This document shows, piece after piece, positions 17,645-24,285 of a DNA stretch of 64,000 nt. A program made the translations under genes and the position numbers. The stretch lies in the NCBI RefSeq assembly GCF_001583495.1, contig NZ_LQAQ01000090.1, forward strand, positions 1 through 64,000, read 5' to 3'. The stretch comes from Flammeovirga sp. SJP92 (lineage in GTDB: Bacteria; Bacteroidota; Bacteroidia; Cytophagales; Flammeovirgaceae). Each line of letters starts with the position of its first letter. Within the stretch, counting starts at the first letter, position 1. Under the pieces are notes generated by a model. It saw only the letters and a list, made by a program, of their open reading frames with translations. It was not told the origin of the DNA and searched no databases.

Positions 17645-19015
17645 TTAAAAGTGTGATACGATTTCTTTATAATTTGTATCACTAATTTGGAATGGTTTTA
17701 CTAGTGATTCAACATATTGTACATAATCCTCTAAAGCATACAGCCCCTCTTTATTACTTTTAATCGGTAGTGTTGCAGGGATTTCATTAAACCTAATCTG
17801 AATAAATTGTTTCTCTTTTTTCTCTAATAACATCCAAGTAATATTGGTGGCCATCATGGCATAATCACTCGCTGACCAATCAATGTGCAATACATTGTTT
17901 GATTTTTTATTGGCATTATTAAGATTTAAGTAAACCAACAAAGGAAGTGTAGTTTCAGCATGTGCAAAATTAAAATAACCTTGATAATCCAGTTTGTTTT
18001 CTGATGCCAGCTTCAATTGATTGGTTAGGTCCATCAACAAACCAATGGAATTAGAATAGGAGGTGTTACGCTTTGGAAACCCTGGGCCTTTTTCATAAAA
18101 CGTCTCAATGTCGCCTACCTTTGCTAAAAGCTTTGTTTGCTCATGTGTGAAAATCATAAAATCAGGGCGTTGATTTTCAGGAATAGCAAATGATATTTTA
18201 AAGCATTCGTAAAGTGCCAAAACAATATCCATCTGAGAACTTATAGCTTTTTCATCATTGCCATTTAAGTAAAAGACGTCATCGTTTTCAAATTGTTCTA
18301 GAAATTCCTTTTTGAAATATCGAGGCAGAACACTTGTTGCTATTTTACGGTACTGATCCGAATTAACAATATCATTGATTTGATTCAGCCAAGCAGCGGA
18401 ATCTTTATAAGCTTTGTATTTTGGAGTGATTTTATGGAAGCGAAGCAGGGGGTCATTTCCTTTTTCAAAATCATATTTTTCCCAATTATCCTGTACACCT
18501 TCTGCTTTTAAACCTCTAATGAAAGAAGCTCTAGAGTTTTGAGCACGCGATTTATAAGTGGCATTTCCTACCAATTTATTGGAAGATTTGAAGAATGCAC
18601 TGTCCAATTGATACAACCTTTTTGCCATATCAAAATGCTCTTGACGGCCTAGTTGTGTAAGTCTTCCATAACGACCAAACTGCAACATAGTCAGCTCCTT
18701 AACTTCTTCTAAAAGTTTTTGACCTGCTTCCGTTAATTGTTGTTTATGATTGGCGTCATTCATCAAATTGAACAAAGCAATATCCTCATTGGGACTGCTC
18801 ATAAACCTAGAGCCATGTCTTGCTACATGAGCAATAAAAGATAAATTATAGTCTTCCGGTAATTCAACATTCTCAATTGGTGTAATGTAGTTTTGTTTAG
18901 ATCCTAGGTGCCATTTTACTTCTACCACCCTGGAGGAGTTTTCAACTTTCTGACAAGCTATTGGGGAGAATAAAACTAGAATGACAAGAAAAGTTGATTT
19001 TAGATATTTAATCAT
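17645..19015 (-). CDS. Histidine acid phosphatase lipoprotein, MINPP (phytase)-like
   Basis: I chose the ATG at 19015, which gives a lipoprotein signal (MIKYLKSTFLVILVLFSPIA then Cys21) and a product of 456 residues. The histidine phosphatase catalytic motif is RHGSR at residues 66-70, preceded by FIAHVA. The distal motif is H352-A-E-T (FAHAETTLPLL). HAET instead of the HD of classic acid phosphatases is typical of the multiple inositol-polyphosphate phosphatase branch, which can release phosphate from inositol phosphates such as phytate. In Bacteroidota such enzymes are anchored at the outer membrane. The gene stands alone. Substrate choice is inferred from the subfamily motif. Confidence 0.87.
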   Translation of the reverse strand: MIKYLKSTFLVILVLFSPIACQKVENSSRVVEVKWHLGSKQNYITPIENVELPEDYNLSFIAHVARHGSRFMSSPNEDIALFNLMNDANHKQQLTEAGQKLLEEVKELTMLQFGRYGRLTQLGRQEHFDMAKRLYQLDSAFFKSSNKLVGNATYKSRAQNSRASFIRGLKAEGVQDNWEKYDFEKGNDPLLRFHKITPKYKAYKDSAAWLNQINDIVNSDQYRKIATSVLPRYFKKEFLEQFENDDVFYLNGNDEKAISSQMDIVLALYECFKISFAIPENQRPDFMIFTHEQTKLLAKVGDIETFYEKGPGFPKRNTSYSNSIGLLMDLTNQLKLASENKLDYQGYFNFAHAETTLPLLVYLNLNNANKKSNNVLHIDWSASDYAMMATNITWMLLEKKEKQFIQIRFNEIPATLPIKSNKEGLYALEDYVQYVESLVKPFQISDTNYKEIVSHF

Positions 19016-19343
19016 TACTGTAAGGTAGATTTTAATTAGTGACACAAAAATGTAACATTGATATTACTAATGCATCATTCTAATGTTAGTTTATAGTTAA
19101 TAAGTCTTTAGGAATCAGTTTAATCCTTGATATGTTAAATAATTATTGTGAAAACTATCGTTTTTTGTTTCTAACTCTCTATTTATCAATTGAAATTGGG
19201 TGATTTGCTGTTGGTTGTAAGTGTTAAAATTACAGTATTACCTATTGATTTCTTTATCCAAGAGCAGAAAAGACCTCCTTTTATTCGCCCTATGTTTTTG
19301 TGTTTGAATAAAGACCACAATGAAGTAATAAAAACGAGCTCAT

Positions 19344-19458
19344 ATGTACAAGTTGTAAGTGCTAGCGTGTACATGTTGCAAGTGCTAGCATGTATATTTT
19401 GTAAGTGCTAGCGTGTACATGTTGTAAGTACTAGCATGTACAAGTTGCGAGTGCTAAC
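19344..19458. repeat. Five 23-bp tandem repeats (minisatellite or operator array)
   Basis: Five contiguous units of exactly 23 bp end at 19366, 19389, 19412, 19435 and 19458, and a degenerate sixth follows. The consensus contains two palindromic hexamers, TGTACA (or TGTATA) near the start and GCTAGC (or a one-base variant) at the end of each unit. Both hexamers therefore recur on the same face about every 2.2 helical turns. There are no unique spacers, so this is not a CRISPR array. It could be a protein-binding array or a slippage-prone minisatellite. Confidence 0.92.
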
Positions 19459-19546
19459 TTGTATAATGAGTTCAGATACTTACGACTTTTGCAATTTAAT
19501 AGTATTAGCTAAAGGATGAAAAGTACATTTTGAATCGTATAAACAA

Positions 19547-19579
19547 AAAAGCCCATCTCAGAAAAAGAGATGGGTTTTA
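19547..19579 (-). terminator. Terminator of the 19617-20168 gene
   Basis: CCCATCTC (19552-19559) pairs with GAGATGGG (19567-19574). The arms are flanked by A-rich and T-rich runs, so on the minus strand a T-run follows the stem. It lies 38 bases past the stop of the beta-barrel gene. Confidence 0.85.
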
Positions 19580-19616
19580 AAAAAGCAATTAATTTATGCA
19601 AACTATATTCAGCCGA

Positions 19617-20168
19617 TCAGTTCTTTCCACCACCAAAGTGGATAGCAGTTCCTAAGCTCAACGTCGAAATGTTATTGCTTCCTTGCAGATTCAGAGATTC
19701 CCATTCCATACGGATTTCAAATGTATCTCCGAGCAAAACACCCGCACCTAGTCCCCACATAAAAGAAGTATCTTTTTCCAGACTGCTGATTTCTGGATAT
19801 CTATTGTCATATTGGCCAAAAAAGGCACCTGCTTTAGCAAAACCAAATACTGGCCCAATATGAATTGTTCCTTTAGCAGCAACATCCCAACCAGTAATCG
19901 AAGTTTCATAAGGGACATCATTGGCAACAGTAGAAGCTGTGCCCACACTTCTATAACCACCCTCAATACCAAGGAATTTATTCCCTAAACCACCGTAGAC
20001 TTTCCAGCTTCCAGTGTTGTCGTCTACCTTAAAACTGTTGCCATTTATATCATTTAAATTTTGGTTGATAAAAGAGTTACCTCCTGAGGCTCCCACATAA
20101 AACTGTGCTTGAGCATTCACAGAGAAAAATAATAATGTACCTAGTAAAAAGAATAAATGCTTTTTCAT
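19617..20168 (-). CDS. Small outer-membrane beta-barrel protein, opacity/OmpA-barrel type
   Basis: A 183-residue protein with a signal peptide (MKKHLFFLLGTLLFFSVNAQ). It has eight likely beta strands, with glycine-rich turns, such as QFYVGASGGNSF, WKVYGGLGNKFLGIEGGYRS, PVFGFAKAGAFFGQ and GLGAGVLLG, and ends with the strand TLSLGTAIHFG. This pattern is typical of eight-stranded barrels of the OmpX/opacity type. Function is unknown; such proteins often contribute to surface adhesion or envelope stability. It is a single gene with its own terminator. Confidence 0.82.
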   Translation of the reverse strand: MKKHLFFLLGTLLFFSVNAQAQFYVGASGGNSFINQNLNDINGNSFKVDDNTGSWKVYGGLGNKFLGIEGGYRSVGTASTVANDVPYETSITGWDVAAKGTIHIGPVFGFAKAGAFFGQYDNRYPEISSLEKDTSFMWGLGAGVLLGDTFEIRMEWESLNLQGSNNISTLSLGTAIHFGGGKN

Positions 20169-20322
20169 GAATTAATATGATTTAAATTAAAAATTATAAC
20201 CTCTTTAACGGTGATGTCGAGAGGAGTTTTATATAAAATTCAACTGTAAAACATAAAAATCTGACTATTGTGATAGTCAATTAGTAGTTGATACATTAAG
20301 CAATAAATTACCTTTCATGTTG

Positions 20323-20922
20323 TCATTGGGTGAATAAAGCAATCTCTTCAATTTGACGTGACAGTACTTCTTGTTTTTCAGTGATCAATACAAAAATGGT
20401 TTGTCCATTCGTATTCAATCCAATAATTCGTTCCTGTTTTTCCTTTATATCATCAATAATACGTTGGATTTGGTCTAAAGCATTTTCATCGATATTGATC
20501 TCCTTCACTCTGTCTTTAATAAATATATTTTTGATAATGGTTTTGTACATCACTTCTACTTCCTTCATCCTATCATGAGTGGCAGTTGGCATTTCTTTAT
20601 CCAATCTTAATGCAGTAGTTTCCAACTGATCATTATGATACAGCTGAATCAATGACTGTCTATGGATATTAAAGTAATTAAAAAGCTGACACCTTCTAAC
20701 TTTTGTCAGTTCCTCCAAACGTTTCAACTCTTCACGGACTTGCCCCAATTGCTTATACAGTTCTTCCGTTTCCGAGATCATTAACTGTCCCTTTTCCACC
20801 TTTGCAATTGAATACCCATTGAGCTTTAATAAATGCTTTAACTGAGGCGTATTTAGCACACCGTTAAAAGTATAGCGTGCACGTTCAAGAATTTTTCTCT
20901 CATTTAACTTTGAAATTGACAT
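20323..20922 (-). CDS. Hypothetical coiled-coil cytoplasmic protein
   Basis: A 199-residue protein with no signal peptide or membrane span. The region from about 45 to 95 (ETEELYKQLGQVREELKRLE and onwards) has heptad-like leucine and glutamate spacing typical of a coiled coil. A second helical stretch occurs near 140-165. The N-terminus is basic (KLNERKILERARYTF). I do not recognise a family. The gene stands alone, and a perfect 8-bp inverted repeat starts eight bases upstream of its start codon, a possible operator. It lies just left of the defence island. Confidence 0.6.
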   Translation of the reverse strand: MSISKLNERKILERARYTFNGVLNTPQLKHLLKLNGYSIAKVEKGQLMISETEELYKQLGQVREELKRLEELTKVRRCQLFNYFNIHRQSLIQLYHNDQLETTALRLDKEMPTATHDRMKEVEVMYKTIIKNIFIKDRVKEINIDENALDQIQRIIDDIKEKQERIIGLNTNGQTIFVLITEKQEVLSRQIEEIALFTQ

Positions 20923-20929
20923 GATATGC

Positions 20930-20952
20930 TGTTTAAGTAGTTCGCTTAAACA
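20930..20952. promoter_or_regulatory. Inverted repeat upstream of the 20323-20922 gene
   Basis: TGTTTAAG (20930-20937) and CTTAAACA (20945-20952) form a perfect 8-bp inverted repeat with a 7-base spacer, ending within the likely promoter or 5' leader of the minus-strand gene starting at 20922. It could be an operator or an mRNA hairpin. Confidence 0.45.
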
Positions 20953-21086
20953 CTACAATTCATCATTGACATAGGATTCAGCATCAAAATACATTGATTT
21001 TCAGATAGGGGATATGAATACGTTGAAGCAAAATGTATGAATCTTTGTGCAGTGAGAATAAGCTTAGTTTTTGAAAAAATTAATTC

Positions 21087-21103
21087 CATTGATACAATCA
21101 ATG
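21087..21103. promoter_or_regulatory. 7-bp palindrome upstream of vsr
   Basis: CATTGAT (21087-21093) and ATCAATG (21097-21103) form a perfect inverted repeat with a 3-base spacer, about 110 bases before the vsr start. It may be an operator in the vsr promoter region. Confidence 0.35.
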
Positions 21104-21211
21104 TACAGTAAGATTAGCTGTTTTTTGGGAAAATGTCAAACTAAATTGTGATTTTGTTGAGAAAAAGCAATTCATGCAGTAATATTAATGTACTCCTAAC
21201 ATCAATAAAAT

Positions 21212-21640
21212 ATGGACACCCTCAACGAATCCCAACGCTCCTACAACATGTCTCAAATCAAGTCAAAGGACACCAAACCCGAGATGATTTTGAGAAAGTT
21301 TTTACATGCAGAAGGGATTCGTTTTCGGTTACATGGAAAAAGTAAAGGAGAGAAGTTGCCTGGAACACCAGATATCATTCTTCCAAAATATAAAACCGTG
21401 ATCAATGTAAATGGATGCTTTTGGCACGGACATCAAGATTGCAAGTACTTTCGATTACCGAAGAGTAGGGTAGATTATTGGGAATGGAAAATTAGTAGAA
21501 ATCGAGCAAACGATATATTGAATAAACACAAACTCATAGAAATGGGCTGGAATGTGATTACGATTTGGGAGTGTGAGATTAAGGAGAAAAGGGAGGAAAC
21601 GTTTGATAATATTTTGTCTGTTCTTTATAGTATTAGGTAA
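21212..21640 (+). CDS. vsr: Very-short-patch-repair (Vsr) type DNA mismatch endonuclease
   Basis: A 142-residue protein with all Vsr features. The N-terminal helix SQRSYNMSQIKSKDTKPEM is followed by LRKFLHAEGIRFRLH. The metal-binding core is PGTPDIIL, with KTVINVNGCFWHGHQDC next to it, and RNRANDILNKHKLIEMGWNV completes the C-terminal part. The Vsr fold is a PD-(D/E)XK-like nickase that cleaves beside T:G mismatches left by deaminated 5-methylcytosine and normally partners a Dcm cytosine methyltransferase. No cytosine methyltransferase is present anywhere in the window. The gene is separate from, but adjacent to, the phosphorothioation genes; it may be an orphan repair gene or a nuclease recruited to the island. 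Confidence 0.95.
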   Translation: MDTLNESQRSYNMSQIKSKDTKPEMILRKFLHAEGIRFRLHGKSKGEKLPGTPDIILPKYKTVINVNGCFWHGHQDCKYFRLPKSRVDYWEWKISRNRANDILNKHKLIEMGWNVITIWECEIKEKREETFDNILSVLYSIR

Positions 21641-21656
21641 CAAACGTTCTTTCCCT

Positions 21657-21678
21657 AAAATTATTGATTAATAATTTT
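21657..21678 (+). terminator. AT-rich hairpin after vsr
   Basis: AAAATTATT (21657-21665) pairs with AATAATTTT (21670-21678) around a GATT loop, 17 bases past the vsr stop. The stem is wholly A/T, so it is a weak terminator candidate. Confidence 0.35.
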
Positions 21679-21746
21679 GGTTATGTCGATAATAGTCTGT
21701 TGATTTAAATTTAAAGCTTAACGAGTTTTACCTAAAATAAGTTGAT

Positions 21747-21774
21747 TAAAACGATATTCTCCGTTTTAGAGAAT
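21747..21774. promoter_or_regulatory. Interlocked inverted repeats upstream of a small gene
   Basis: TAAAACG (21747-21753) pairs with CGTTTTA (21762-21768), while ATTCTC (21756-21761) pairs with GAGAAT (21769-21774). The two hairpins overlap and cannot form at the same time. They lie 47 bases before the start of the gene at 21821 and could be operator half-sites or an attenuator-like switch. Confidence 0.35.
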
Positions 21775-21820
21775 AAGTATTTAAGAACTCAAAAATTAAT
21801 AACCTTATCTAAGAATTGCT

Positions 21821-22174
21821 ATGGGATTTTTTAGCTGGATCACTCAAGACACAAAAAGAAGTGTAGCCAATGTACACTCTTCAAAAGAAACATTTCCAGT
21901 TTATTTGTTGGATGATAAAGGAAATATTTGGAAAGAAAATCATTATAACGGTTATGGTGATTTTCGAGGAAAGGACTATTTTGAATTGTTGGCTGAAATG
22001 AACGGCTTTACTGAGCAAGATGCAGTAGAGAAAAATTGTGAACTCAGAGATCTTGGTATTTTTATTAAAGGGGAAAATATCAAATATCCAAATATCGTAG
22101 AAAACATTCTTCTCTGGAAATGGAAAAATGAAGAACCCAAGAGTTGTTATGATCAAGGGTTCTTTTATGATTAG
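21821..22174 (+). CDS. Small conserved hypothetical protein in the defence island
   Basis: A 117-residue cytoplasmic protein starting MGFFSWITQDTKRSVANVHS. The MGFFSWxTQDT opening and a central YGDFRGKDYFELLAEMNG segment resemble a family of uncharacterised small bacterial proteins I have seen annotated only as hypothetical. No catalytic motif, signal peptide or membrane span is visible. The C-terminal part (WKWKNEEPKSCYDQGFFYD) is aromatic-rich. It is convergent with sspA, and its stop is four bases from the sspA stop. Position between vsr and the ssp genes suggests, but does not prove, a link to the island. Confidence 0.65.
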   Translation: MGFFSWITQDTKRSVANVHSSKETFPVYLLDDKGNIWKENHYNGYGDFRGKDYFELLAEMNGFTEQDAVEKNCELRDLGIFIKGENIKYPNIVENILLWKWKNEEPKSCYDQGFFYD

Positions 22175-22177
22175 TAT

Positions 22178-23305
22178 TTAACCCTTTAAGTTTTTGATGA
22201 AGCTACTAATTTCAGTAGTGGCTTTTAATAGTTCTTCTTTTGTATTAAAAATAGAATAAGAAAATCTTAGGCTTGAAAATGCATCGTCATTATTTAAGTT
22301 CATAGCTTTTAATACATGAGAAGGTTCAATAATTTCTGCCGTACAAGCTGAACCAGAACTAAAAGCGATAGAATTTTCGAATTTTCTTAATAGAAGGTTG
22401 CCATCAATTCCTTTAAAGTTAACGTTTGAAATATTTGGAAGCCTTTGTGTATTTGCACAGTTTATCGAAGCACATTCTAGTTGTAATAAATTACTTTCAA
22501 ATTCTTTTTGAAAAGTGGTTAAGACCTTAATATTCTGTTCTAGGTTTTGATGTGATAACTCACACGCTTTTCCTAACCCTATGATGTTGGAGATATTGTA
22601 GGTGCCTGATCTGAATGAGTTTTGTTGCTGACCACCATGGATTTGAGGACTGATTTTTATATCTTTTTTAAAAAGAAGACCACCAACACCTTGGGGACCA
22701 TGAATTTTATGTCCAGAGAAGGTTAGTATATCTATATTACTATCATTTAAAGTAATGTGATATTTACCTACTGCTTGTGTTGCGTCAGTCATAAATAATG
22801 TATTTCTTTCATGACATATTTTAGCAATTTCATTAATTGGTTGAAGCACTCCTGTTTCATTGTTTGCAAACATGATGCTTACTAGAATAGTTTCATCTGT
22901 TATAGCATTTTCAAGGTCTTTTAAACTAATTAGTCCATTTGAATCAACATCTAAATAGGTGATCTCGGCTCCAATATCTTCTAGAAACTCACAAGTATCC
23001 AAAACTGCTTTATGTTCAGTTTTACAAGTAATAATATGTGAGCCCTTTTCGTAATTACTTTGAAAAACACCTTTTATGGCTAAGTTTATTGATTCTGTTG
23101 CACCTGATGTGAAAATGGTATGGTATTGATCAGAACAGAATAAGGATTCAACTTGTTTGATGGAATGATTTAATTTATTCTTTAGATTTTTACCATATAT
23201 ATGTGTACTTGATGCATTACCAATATGATGTTTGTATGTATCATTTATAACTTCTAAAACTTCCTTATGTATTGGAGCGGATGCAGCACTGTCTAAATAA
23301 ATCAT
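22178..23305 (-). CDS. sspA: SspA cysteine desulfurase for DNA phosphorothioation
   Basis: I chose the ATG at 23305 (MIYLDSAASAP), the usual start of IscS/DndA-type desulfurases, which gives 375 residues. The fold type I PLP enzyme is complete: the PLP-binding lysine is K200 in TFSGHKIHGPQGVGG, the catalytic cysteine is C321 in SSGSACTA, and the TEHKAV segment supplies the histidine that stacks on PLP. It would take sulfur from L-cysteine as a persulfide and pass it to SspD. It is transcribed away from sspBCD from a shared 119-bp gap. A general IscS role is possible by sequence alone, but its position beside sspBCD supports SspA (DndA-like). Confidence 0.9.
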   Translation of the reverse strand: MIYLDSAASAPIHKEVLEVINDTYKHHIGNASSTHIYGKNLKNKLNHSIKQVESLFCSDQYHTIFTSGATESINLAIKGVFQSNYEKGSHIITCKTEHKAVLDTCEFLEDIGAEITYLDVDSNGLISLKDLENAITDETILVSIMFANNETGVLQPINEIAKICHERNTLFMTDATQAVGKYHITLNDSNIDILTFSGHKIHGPQGVGGLLFKKDIKISPQIHGGQQQNSFRSGTYNISNIIGLGKACELSHQNLEQNIKVLTTFQKEFESNLLQLECASINCANTQRLPNISNVNFKGIDGNLLLRKFENSIAFSSGSACTAEIIEPSHVLKAMNLNNDDAFSSLRFSYSIFNTKEELLKATTEISSFIKNLKG

Positions 23306-23424
23306 AATGTTATTTGAACGCATGTATATTACGTCCTTCTTTTTTATTTTTGCAACAAAATACAATATGCATTTCTGCGAATATAATCGTATTTTTGGTG
23401 TTTGTCATTAAGAAAAATCACAAG
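23306..23424. promoter_or_regulatory. Divergent promoter region of sspA and sspBCD
   Basis: This 119-bp A/T-rich gap separates the sspA and sspB start codons and must carry both promoters. On the plus strand TATTTTTG (23390-23397) matches the Bacteroidota -7 consensus (TAnnTTTG) 28 bases before the sspB start, but no TTTG-type -33 element is well placed. No clear operator palindrome was found. Confidence 0.5.
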
Positions 23425-24285
23425 ATGAAATATAAATTTAGTGGTCATGAAACTTTTGCCTGTAGAGCACTATGGCTAAAGAAGGGAATTGACTATGTAT
23501 TACAAGAAAAAGCTTTTAACTCAGAGGAGTCGATTATTGATTTGGGTGTGGGTAAAAATATGGTTACATCCATTAGTTTCTGGTTAAAAGCTTTTGGCTT
23601 AATGACTGAAGACAATAAACTAACAGAGATAGGTAGAAGTATTTTTTCTGAGGATGGTTTTGATCCATATATAGAAGATATTGGAACTTTATGGCTGTTA
23701 CAATATTTAATTGTAAAACAAGAGTTTGCTTCTATTTATCCAATATTATTTATTGATTATAGAAAGGAAAAGAAAGAGTTTACCATAGATTCTTTAAAAG
23801 AGTATCTAGAGCTAAGGCTTGAAAAAGATCAATTTACTTTGAATCCTAAATCTTTGGAGAAAGATATTCGAGTTTGTTTTAAAAATTATCTTGTAGAAAA
23901 AAGTAGTAAAACGAATATCGAAGAAGAGTATTCTAACGTTTTATTAGATCTTGAATTAATATATAAAATCCCAAGAACCGAAAATGGTATTTCTTTTTAC
24001 CAGTTAAATATTACAGATGGTAAAAGAGTCCCTAAATTAATTTTTCTTTATTGCTTATTAGACTTTATTGGAGAGGAGAGAGCAATCAATATGGAAAGTA
24101 TTGAAAAACTTTTAGGTGGAGCTTTTGCAATAACAAAAACTGGAATTTTTCAGATAATAAATGAGTTGACTGAACTTCATCCTGACAAACTTGTTTATAC
24201 TGAAGATGGAGGTTTGAAGCAATTACAGTTAAAAGAAGATTTAGACAAAGATGCTATCCTTAGGGAGTATTACAATGGAAAATAA
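23425..24285 (+). CDS. sspB: SspB, DUF4007-family DNA nickase of the phosphorothioation system
   Basis: I chose the ATG at 23425 (MKYKFSGHETFACR), because the FSGHETFxCRxxWLKKG opening is the family start; the product is 286 residues. Next comes LGVGKNMVTSISFWLKAFGL, also typical of DUF4007. In the studied Vibrio system SspB nicks DNA so that sulfur can be placed in one strand. It has helical winged-helix-like segments, and no signal peptide or membrane span. It is the first gene of sspBCD. Its end overlaps the sspC start by 11 bases. Function is from the family and context; catalytic residues were not assigned. Confidence 0.9.
   Translation: MKYKFSGHETFACRALWLKKGIDYVLQEKAFNSEESIIDLGVGKNMVTSISFWLKAFGLMTEDNKLTEIGRSIFSEDGFDPYIEDIGTLWLLQYLIVKQEFASIYPILFIDYRKEKKEFTIDSLKEYLELRLEKDQFTLNPKSLEKDIRVCFKNYLVEKSSKTNIEEEYSNVLLDLELIYKIPRTENGISFYQLNITDGKRVPKLIFLYCLLDFIGEERAINMESIEKLLGGAFAITKTGIFQIINELTELHPDKLVYTEDGGLKQLQLKEDLDKDAILREYYNGK

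Larger units (their letters stand above)
19016..19616. other. 600-bp gene-poor region with tandem repeats and a terminator
   Basis: No convincing coding frame was found here; the small frames on both strands are unlike known proteins and overlap the repeats. The region contains five tandem 23-bp units (19344-19458) and, at its right end, the terminator of the beta-barrel gene. The remaining sequence from 19016 to 19340 shows no clear structure. Confidence 0.7.

Noticed and set aside
19190-19411. Opposite frames (about 60-70 codons) across the 23-bp repeats
   Set aside because: Both are low-complexity readings of the repeat region without start signal or homology.
19344-19458. Possible CRISPR array in the 23-bp repeats
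   Set aside because: Units are contiguous with no unique spacers, and no cas genes are nearby; it is a tandem repeat.
23314-23424. Longer N-terminal start for SspB
   Set aside because: The extra 37 residues precede the conserved DUF4007 opening and overlap the promoter gap; the ATG at 23425 fits the family start.
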